This document shows, in pieces, positions 1 to 5,739 of a stretch of DNA of 10,396 bases (position 1 is its first letter; each line of letters opens with the position of its first letter). The stretch is from Planctomycetaceae bacterium (GTDB lineage: Bacteria > Planctomycetota > Planctomycetia > Pirellulales > UBA1268), in contig JAUWWJ010000026.1 of the NCBI GenBank assembly GCA_030616935.1, positions 1 through 10,396 on the forward strand, given 5' to 3'. Both the position numbers and the translations under genes were made by a program. A model generated the notes under the pieces. That model saw only the letters and a program-made list of their open reading frames with translations. It was not told the DNA's origin and did not search any database.

Positions 1-2
1 AT

Positions 3-314
3 GCAGTCTCAAAAATTATCAAAACAGGTGCTGATGTCTATGAGGGATTAATTGTTGGCGTAGTAGTCGTTCTTGCGGTCACATTTGCTCAGGGTGTAAA
101 CGGCCTGCGGCATGATCGTCGTTTTCTACCTGGATCTTTGGGTCTCTGTACGATCCCTGTTCTCGCCTTGCTTGCCGGAAGTCTTGCTTCTATGACGACT
201 GGTGCAGCCAGCGGATTGGCGACTAGTTTTACTGCTTTCATTGCGTTAGTAGCCTTACGGATCTGGGAGAGTCGAAGTCATGGTAAAAGAGTGCAGGTTA
301 GCGTTTCGCGATGA
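3..314 (+). CDS. Sugar ABC transporter permease, RbsC-type (3' end only)
   Basis: This is the last 103 residues of an inner-membrane permease that would carry a sugar or related solute across the membrane for the ATPase encoded next. The frame is open to the left edge, so the start lies outside the window. Residues 11-30 (ADVYEGLIVGVVVVLAVTFA) match the last conserved helix of RbsC/XylH/AraH-type permeases. After that point most family members end within a few residues. Here the chain continues about 70 residues with two more hydrophobic segments (about 46-64 and 72-88) and a basic tail. The TGA stop at 312-314 overlaps the ATG of the ATPase gene (ATGA), which indicates an operon with coupled translation. 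The family call rests mainly on that one helix plus the neighbour, and the substrate cannot be told. Confidence 0.8.
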   Translation, partial: AVSKIIKTGADVYEGLIVGVVVVLAVTFAQGVNGLRHDRRFLPGSLGLCTIPVLALLAGSLASMTTGAASGLATSFTAFIALVALRIWESRSHGKRVQVSVSR

Positions 315-1831
315 ACAAACTGACAGAATTTGCTGTTGTGATGAAGGGAATTACCAAACAATTTCCTGGAGTCGTCGCACTTGATGGCGTAACTCTGCAG
401 GTGCGGCGTGGTGAGGTGCACGCTATTTGTGGTGAAAACGGAGCCGGTAAAAGCACGTTGATGAAAATTTTGTCAGGAGTCCATCAGCCGGATACTGGTG
501 AGCTTGAGATAGCTGGCCAAACCGTGCAATTTCACAGCACTCGTGATGCTGAAAATGCTGGTGTTGCAATCATTCATCAGGAACTAGAACTGGTAGAAGA
601 GCTAACGGTTGCAGCCAATGTTTTTCTTGGGCGGGAGCCAAGAACGCGGTTCGGCTTGTTAAACGATGCTCTTGCAAAGAGGAAAACAGGAGAGCTATTA
701 GGTTTGCTTGAGGCGTCCATTTCTCCAGGTGAAATGACTGGTGGCTTGCGAGTTGGTGATCAGCAACTTGTTGAAATTGCAAAAGCGCTTTCCCTTCATG
801 CATCAATTATTGTCATGGATGAACCAACAAGTGCACTAACAGATGCAGAAGCGGAGCGTCTGGAACGAACCATCAGCACACTGCGTCAGCAGGGCTGCAC
901 AATCCTTTATATCTCACACAAAATGGACGAAGTGTTTCGTTTGGCTGATCGGATCACAATTCTGCGAGATGGTTGTCATGTTTGTACGGTTGATAAAGAA
1001 GGAACAACAGCCTCTGAAGTGACGGGTTGGATGGTTGGTCGCGAGATCACAGAACACAGTTTTCGTGGTCAGCAAGCAATTGGCACGTGCTTGCTCGAAG
1101 TTGAAAATCTGTGCGTAGCCTCACAGGATTCAAGGCAGAGTGGGCAATTGCATAATGTATCGTTTCGTGTTCACGCCGGTGAGGTTCTTGGTATTGCAGG
1201 CCTCATGGGGGTTGGCAGGACCGAAGTCATGGAAGCTATTTTTGGAGCATCTCCTAGTCAGTGGCAGGGAAGAATTTTGCTCGAAGGAGAGGCGGTCAGT
1301 TTTACTCACCCGTCAGATGCTTGTAAGGCCGGTTTGGTAATGGTGCCAGAAGACCGAAAGCGGCTTGGGATTTTTGCAAATCTAAATGTGACAGAAAATA
1401 TAAGCATCTGTAGCTTGTTTCATGCGATACGGAATGGACTTCTGAGTAAGCAGATAGAAGAGGACATTGTTGCCGATCCGATTCATCAGATTGGCATCAA
1501 GACACCCTCATTAACGGCGAACATATCGGAACTCTCGGGCGGAAATCAGCAGAAATGTATTATTAGCCGTTGGTTGCTTACAAAGCCTCGTGTGCTCTTG
1601 TTAGATGACCCCACGCGTGGCATAGATGTCGGTGCAACAGCTGAGTTATACGAACTCATTGAGACTCTGTGTCAGAATGGTTTGGCAGTCATCTTAACTT
1701 CAAGTGAATTACCAGAATTACTGACGCTTGCAGATCGCATTATTGTTATGGCTGAAGGGAGAGTCACTGCCGAATTTTCACGAGATGATGCTGACGAAAA
1801 GAAAATAATGGCAGCAGCAACTTTGGCCTAG
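311..1831 (+). CDS. Sugar ABC transporter ATP-binding protein, RbsA/MglA/XylG family
   Basis: This is the cytoplasmic ATPase that powers uptake through the preceding permease. At 506 residues it has the usual length for the double-cassette RbsA family. NBD1 has Walker A GENGAGKST (41-49), Q-loop Q90, the family's altered signature RVGDQQ (147-152), Walker B IIVMDEPTSAL (166-176) and switch His203. NBD2 has the degenerate Walker A typical of the family (GLMGVGRTE, 297-305), an intact signature LSGGNQQK (408-415) and Walker B VLLLDDPTRGIDVGA (428-442). In NBD2 the usual Glu after the Walker B Asp is Asp433. The ATG at 311 overlaps the permease stop and has no clear Shine-Dalgarno, which fits coupled translation. 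Met11 (base 341) is a less likely start. The gene ends only 8 bases from the convergent thiF-like gene. Subfamily substrate (ribose, xylose, galactose, inositol or other) cannot be assigned. Confidence 0.95.
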   Translation: MNKLTEFAVVMKGITKQFPGVVALDGVTLQVRRGEVHAICGENGAGKSTLMKILSGVHQPDTGELEIAGQTVQFHSTRDAENAGVAIIHQELELVEELTVAANVFLGREPRTRFGLLNDALAKRKTGELLGLLEASISPGEMTGGLRVGDQQLVEIAKALSLHASIIVMDEPTSALTDAEAERLERTISTLRQQGCTILYISHKMDEVFRLADRITILRDGCHVCTVDKEGTTASEVTGWMVGREITEHSFRGQQAIGTCLLEVENLCVASQDSRQSGQLHNVSFRVHAGEVLGIAGLMGVGRTEVMEAIFGASPSQWQGRILLEGEAVSFTHPSDACKAGLVMVPEDRKRLGIFANLNVTENISICSLFHAIRNGLLSKQIEEDIVADPIHQIGIKTPSLTANISELSGGNQQKCIISRWLLTKPRVLLLDDPTRGIDVGATAELYELIETLCQNGLAVILTSSELPELLTLADRIIVMAEGRVTAEFSRDDADEKKIMAAATLA

Positions 1832-1839
1832 AGCACGGA

Positions 1840-2889
1840 TTACATACCAATGCATTTTGAAACAATGGCGCGGGCCTGAGAAGGATCGCGTGTCCCAGTA
1901 ACAATAAGTCGACCATCAGCAAAAACAGATACGACGATTCCCGGCTCCACTTCAGTTCGTACGAGCCATTTGTTTTTTGTCACGTTTCCGAAGCAGCTGA
2001 GGTTCTTCGCAATATTGCAGAGGTCTGGTGTTTTTCCAGGATGGTGAAATTGTACTGCATCTTGTCCACAGAGAATCGCAGTCTGGTGCCGAGACGCGTC
2101 AAGCCAGCTATGGTCATTCCCTCGGCAACTCGAACAACCAGTTTCTGAAAGTGATCGAAGATCAATTGTCTTCCAAGTAGAATCCCAAAGATCGAATACA
2201 AATAACGTACTCTCAGTATCTCCGGCAGGGTCGGTGATGACCTTGATCGTTTCTGCTGTTTGGATTCCGGCAACGACCATGACAGCTGCTCCAAGCACTC
2301 CAGCTGTGTCACATGTTGGCAGGCTACCAGGAGTTGGAAGGTCGGGCATGAGGCATCGCAAGCATGCAGTTTCGCCAGGGATAACGGTCATGACTCTTCC
2401 CTCTGCACCAATGACACCACCGTAGATCCAAGGAATATCCTGGTGGCAGGCAAAGTCGTTCATAAGGAACCGAGTCTCGAAGTTATCTGTACCGTCAACA
2501 ATAATATCAACTGCTGAAAGCAGATCAGAAATATTATGAGCAGTTAGATCAGCCACGTGAGAGATTACGTGTAAGCTGCTGTCAATTTCCTTAAGTCTTT
2601 TTTTTGCAATAATTGCCTTCGGTAATCCATCATGAACGTCTTTCTCTGTATAAAGAAGTTGTCTCGGCAAATTACTCCACTCCGGTACGTCCCTATCAAT
2701 GATTGTAAGTTTGCCGACGCCAGCTCTTGTAAGTGCTACTGCCGTTGCGCTTCCGAGTGCACCACATCCAACAATTCCGACGTGCGCCTGTGAAAGCTTC
2801 TGCTGCCCATTGGCTCCAAGTTTTTGGTATCGAATTTGACGAATAAAACGTAATTCATCAAAGTAATTTTCCTTTTGCATTTGATGCAC
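1840..2889 (-). CDS. ThiF/MoeB/HesA-family E1-like adenylyltransferase
   Basis: Enzymes of this family use ATP to adenylate the C-terminal Gly-Gly of a sulfur-carrier protein (ThiS, MoaD and relatives) for thiamine, molybdopterin or cysteine/thiolation pathways. The 349-residue product has the nucleotide-binding loop GIVGCGALG (38-46), Asp65 in IIDRD, Arg76 in NLPRQ, Lys91, and the DGTDNF motif (132-137) with Asp135. Two Zn-binding pairs are visible, C176xxC179 and C252xxC255, and Cys193 (PTCDTAGVLG) sits at the family's reactive-cysteine position. A C-terminal part (about 270-349, starting ILCGQDAVQ) resembles the extra domain seen in some Bacillus-type MoeB/ThiF proteins and replaces a rhodanese domain. 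The start is GTG at 2889, preceded by AAGG at about 8 bases and lying 3 bases after the upstream stop; ATG at 2880 is possible but has no ribosome-binding site. It is the last gene of the minus-strand unit. No sulfur-carrier gene is in the window, so ThiF versus MoeB cannot be decided. Confidence 0.92.
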   Translation of the reverse strand: MHQMQKENYFDELRFIRQIRYQKLGANGQQKLSQAHVGIVGCGALGSATAVALTRAGVGKLTIIDRDVPEWSNLPRQLLYTEKDVHDGLPKAIIAKKRLKEIDSSLHVISHVADLTAHNISDLLSAVDIIVDGTDNFETRFLMNDFACHQDIPWIYGGVIGAEGRVMTVIPGETACLRCLMPDLPTPGSLPTCDTAGVLGAAVMVVAGIQTAETIKVITDPAGDTESTLFVFDLWDSTWKTIDLRSLSETGCSSCRGNDHSWLDASRHQTAILCGQDAVQFHHPGKTPDLCNIAKNLSCFGNVTKNKWLVRTEVEPGIVVSVFADGRLIVTGTRDPSQARAIVSKCIGM

Positions 2890-2892
2890 TTT

Positions 2893-3939
2893 TTAAGCCT
2901 TGTGATGAATCGTTGCGTCGCCAACAAGATATCCAGCCCAATCCCATGATGAGGGCGGGCTTTTGGGAGCTGTTCTCCAGTTGGCGAGCAAAGCCTGAAG
3001 GCGATCGCATTCCTGCCGCTGTGAGGGCACTCCTGTTTGCCATGCTATGACGGGATAAGGTGGGGGAGTCTTCCACGAGGAATCGGGTACTGTTTGAGCG
3101 AGCCGAACAATGGCAAGGTCGATACCGTTCGGCAATTCCAGAGGTGCATTTTGAGCAGACATTTCTGTCGCAAAGAGCATCGTGCCTTTGTAAGCGGAAA
3201 ATTTTGGTACTTCTGGCAGCAGAGTATTTGGAATGACTGTTAAAAACACGGAAGGATGGCTTGTGAGTCGGCAAATTACAGATGGAATGGCGGACGGCTG
3301 ACTTTTAGGATGTAAGCGAATAATTAGTGGTTGCCCAATTTGATCAGCAGTTTTCAAGTTTTCATCCATCGCGAGTTTCAGCGAGTCGGTTTTAGAAAAA
3401 ATCTCTGCAGGCAAGTCAAGAACGTCTGCAGTTCTATGACCTTCTGGCTGTTGTTCTGCTGATGTGTTATTTCTGTTACCGCACGTTACGCCGCGTAGTA
3501 CAAATCGATGACCATCAAGCCAAAGAGAGTGGTTGCGAATACCGAGACGACGAAGGCCAGTAGTCTGGCTGAGTAAAGCTACTTCTTTGCCACAAGAAGT
3601 AATCCTACATTTTACGAGGTAGAGCATTGGCACATTTGGTGTCCAGAATGCGGGCTCTGTCAGAATAGAATGTCCAAGAATTTCAGTGCCCTCATCAACA
3701 ACCTGTTGCGAGTGAATTCGGATATTTTGGCGAACAGGTAGTGTGCTTGCACGTGTTGATCTTGGACCAATTAAATAACCTTCAAGTTCTAGAGGAGAAT
3801 CTGTCTCTGCCTTAGTCGGTACACTCACCTGAAAGAGTACATCGGCTTTGAGATCATCAGCTCTTCCAAGAATCACTCTGAATTGCATGTGCTGAGGACG
3901 GTTGTGGCAGCGTTCACTATTCGGTGTCTGAGTTGTCAC
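2893..3939 (-). CDS. Truncated GH2-like protein, probably catalytically inactive
   Basis: The 348-residue product is not a clear enzyme. Residues about 92-154 follow the end of the GH2 immunoglobulin-like sandwich and the entry to its TIM barrel: AFWTPNVPMLYLV, then TTGLRRLGI, then LWLDGHRFVLRGV, matching the family pattern LWsPe.P.LY ... fGfR.i ... l.lNGkpv.lrGv. Later residues 178-240 keep a faint barrel pattern, including LTSHPSVFLTVIPNTL, where active GH2 enzymes have NHPSI..W..gNE; the acid/base Glu is absent. Whole GH2 enzymes are usually 600-1,000 residues and often exported, whereas this one has no visible signal peptide. I chose GTG at 3939 because AAAAGGA (3947-3953) sits 7 bases upstream. 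The longer ATG frame from 3963 has no ribosome-binding site. It overlaps the acyl-ACP synthetase gene by 23 bases and is followed after 3 bases by the thiF-like gene. The GH2 relation is well supported over the short stretch; function is unknown, and a binding or scaffolding role is only a guess. Confidence 0.72.
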   Translation of the reverse strand: MTTQTPNSERCHNRPQHMQFRVILGRADDLKADVLFQVSVPTKAETDSPLELEGYLIGPRSTRASTLPVRQNIRIHSQQVVDEGTEILGHSILTEPAFWTPNVPMLYLVKCRITSCGKEVALLSQTTGLRRLGIRNHSLWLDGHRFVLRGVTCGNRNNTSAEQQPEGHRTADVLDLPAEIFSKTDSLKLAMDENLKTADQIGQPLIIRLHPKSQPSAIPSVICRLTSHPSVFLTVIPNTLLPEVPKFSAYKGTMLFATEMSAQNAPLELPNGIDLAIVRLAQTVPDSSWKTPPPYPVIAWQTGVPSQRQECDRLQALLANWRTAPKSPPSSWDWAGYLVGDATIHHKA

Positions 3940-5704
3940 AAAAATATCCTTTTGCAATGTCATTTATTTTTCGCAGGTCAAGTTTGCCTGAACCGAGAAC
4001 AGGTACTTCTTCTATTTCGGCAAAGCTGTCCGATGATGGAATCCAGAGATTCGGAAGTCCTGACTGAGCAAGTTCACGACAGATATTTTGTGTGTCCGCT
4101 GCAGTTTTTGTAGTTAAGACAACAAGCCGCTCACCTTTTGTTACATGCGGCACTGCAGTGACCACGGCCAGAAGCTCGCCGTCGGTTGCTCCTAAGATTG
4201 TATTTACAGCTTCTTCAATCAACATATGAGGAACCATTTCGCCACCGATCTTCGAAAATCGGCTTTGTCTACCGGTTATTGTGATAAATCCATCGGTGTC
4301 CAGTTTTGCAATGTCACCGGTACGATACCAACCTTCACAAATGACCTGCTCGGTAAGGTCGTCGCGATCGAGGTAGCCTTGCATGACATTAGGTCCACAG
4401 ATCCACAAAAGTCCCTCTTCACCGACAGGTAGTTCTTGAAGACCCTCTCTGTCAGTAATCTTTGCCGTACAGCCAGGTATTGGTTTTCCGACCGTTCCTT
4501 CACGGGCGTCGACCGCTCTGCCGGGAACATGGCGAGATGGAGGGACGTTTACTGATACCAAGGGAGAAAGTTCCGTTGCACCATACGCTTCACGCGGCCG
4601 GACACCAAATTTCTCTTCGAAAGCGTCGGTGACATCAGTTGTCAGTTTTTCTGCAGCACCGAAAACAACTTCAAGCGTCGAAAGGTCGTCCGATTCAGTA
4701 CGGCGAATATAAGTTCTTAGAAAAGTAGGTGTCGCCATTAACACTGTCGCGTTATAGTCCCGTGCAAGTGTGCCAACAACTCTCGCATCAAGGGGGTTTG
4801 TGTGATAGACAACCGCAGGCTCAAGAGTGAGTGGTACCCATAAGGCAGTCGTGTAACCGTATGAATGGAAGAAAGGTAGTACACCAAGTGCGGTGTCAGC
4901 TGGGGAAAGGTGAAGTAGGTCAGAAATCGCTCGAACATTACTCCCAACATTTTCAATGCTGAGAACAACACCTTTTGGGTCACCTGTTGAGCCCGAAGTG
5001 AAGATAATAGTCAGGACATCATCAGGCTGAATGTTTTTTAGACCAAGGTGACGCTCTAGCATTGAGAGCGGCATAAGGGTTGCTTCTGACCAGGCCTGAA
5101 GCTTCTGCAGGGTCGTAAGTTGTTTCCGTAGATCAGCAGCATCAAGAAGAAAATCCCCGAGATCCAATTCGATCCGAGATAAAAATGTTGGACTGGAAAT
5201 CACGTGTCGGATCCCAGCGCGTTCAATACACGTTTCAAGTATTGATTGGGAAGATGTGTAGTTTAGATTCACGGCAACTCGGCCCATAAGTGCAAGTGCA
5301 GCGTTTACGATGGCAGCGCCAGCTGTTGGAGGAAGCAGAATACCGACCCGCTTCTCTGAAGGATCGAGGGTTTTTTCAAGAACAAGTCTCGCGGCAAGAA
5401 TACGAGTAAGAAGTTGGCGGCCGTTGAGTCGTGTGCCAAGCGAGTCTGCCATTTTGAGCCGCCGGCCAGCGTCGCGCAGGCTTTTTAGAAGCTGATGGTG
5501 GAGCATTGCACGGATTTCACCCGTAGGAATATGGAAGTGTTTCCCAGGTTCATCAGCAGGTGTCTCTCGATTCAAAAGTCTGGCCTCCTTGAGTTCACGA
5601 ATTCTGGAAGATTGTAGGTTTTGTCGCCGTACCCGCGGCTCTTGCCGAAGCGTTGTCGGAACTTTTCGGTCTATTAGACTCATCAAATTGTAGCGTTCCA
5701 TCAT
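3917..5704 (-). CDS. Aas-like acyl-ACP synthetase / AMP-dependent ligase, stand-alone
   Basis: This ANL-superfamily enzyme is expected to activate a fatty or related acid as acyl-AMP and pass it to a thiol such as ACP or CoA. Numbered from the ATG at 5704 (595 residues), it has the P-loop TIIFTSGSTGDPKGV (232-246), LPFFHSYGYT, YGATELSP (374-381), YRTGD (460-464), the hinge GRQSRFSKIGGEMV (478-491) and the A10 lysine in GSGKLD (Lys574), so all key residues are present. The series FHSYG, GAAEKL, SVNVPPS, FSKIGGEMVP and VLGSGK strongly recalls the synthetase half of E. coli Aas, but no PlsC acyltransferase or MFS transporter domain precedes it. The N-terminal 65 residues are Arg-rich and unassigned. 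The frame is open to ATG 5746, which would overlap leuS; ATG 5704 (or 5701) is preferred because AAGGGA (5711-5716) lies 6 (or 9) bases upstream. It is the first gene of the minus-strand unit. The acyl substrate is unknown. Confidence 0.9.
   Translation of the reverse strand: MMERYNLMSLIDRKVPTTLRQEPRVRRQNLQSSRIRELKEARLLNRETPADEPGKHFHIPTGEIRAMLHHQLLKSLRDAGRRLKMADSLGTRLNGRQLLTRILAARLVLEKTLDPSEKRVGILLPPTAGAAIVNAALALMGRVAVNLNYTSSQSILETCIERAGIRHVISSPTFLSRIELDLGDFLLDAADLRKQLTTLQKLQAWSEATLMPLSMLERHLGLKNIQPDDVLTIIFTSGSTGDPKGVVLSIENVGSNVRAISDLLHLSPADTALGVLPFFHSYGYTTALWVPLTLEPAVVYHTNPLDARVVGTLARDYNATVLMATPTFLRTYIRRTESDDLSTLEVVFGAAEKLTTDVTDAFEEKFGVRPREAYGATELSPLVSVNVPPSRHVPGRAVDAREGTVGKPIPGCTAKITDREGLQELPVGEEGLLWICGPNVMQGYLDRDDLTEQVICEGWYRTGDIAKLDTDGFITITGRQSRFSKIGGEMVPHMLIEEAVNTILGATDGELLAVVTAVPHVTKGERLVVLTTKTAADTQNICRELAQSGLPNLWIPSSDSFAEIEEVPVLGSGKLDLRKINDIAKGYFCDNSDTE
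3947..3953 (-). promoter_or_regulatory. Ribosome-binding site deciding the GH2-like gene start
   Basis: On the minus strand AAAAGGA lies inside the last codons of the acyl-ACP synthetase gene, 7 bases before GTG 3939. It is the only good Shine-Dalgarno match near the possible starts (ATG 3963, GTG 3939, ATG 3888), and it makes a 23-base overlap with the upstream gene. Confidence 0.6.
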
Positions 5705-5710
5705 CATACA

Positions 5711-5716
5711 TCCCTT
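5711..5716 (-). promoter_or_regulatory. Ribosome-binding site of the acyl-ACP synthetase gene
   Basis: On the minus strand AAGGGA precedes three consecutive ATG codons (5707, 5704, 5701) with gaps of 3, 6 and 9 bases. This rules out the far ATG at 5746 as the likely start and favours the second or third ATG. The signal lies within the 35-base gap to the divergent leuS start. Confidence 0.65.
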
Positions 5717-5739
5717 AACCCGATAGCGTTGACTGACAA

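Noticed and set aside
1..51. ATG at base 1 as a gene start
   Set aside because: That frame stops at 51; the real coding frame begins at base 3 and continues the permease to 314.
2858..3274. 138-residue minus-strand ORF overlapping the GH2-like and thiF-like genes
   Set aside because: It is out of frame with both supported genes, has a composition typical of a shadow frame (many Arg, Ser, Cys, His) and shows no motif.
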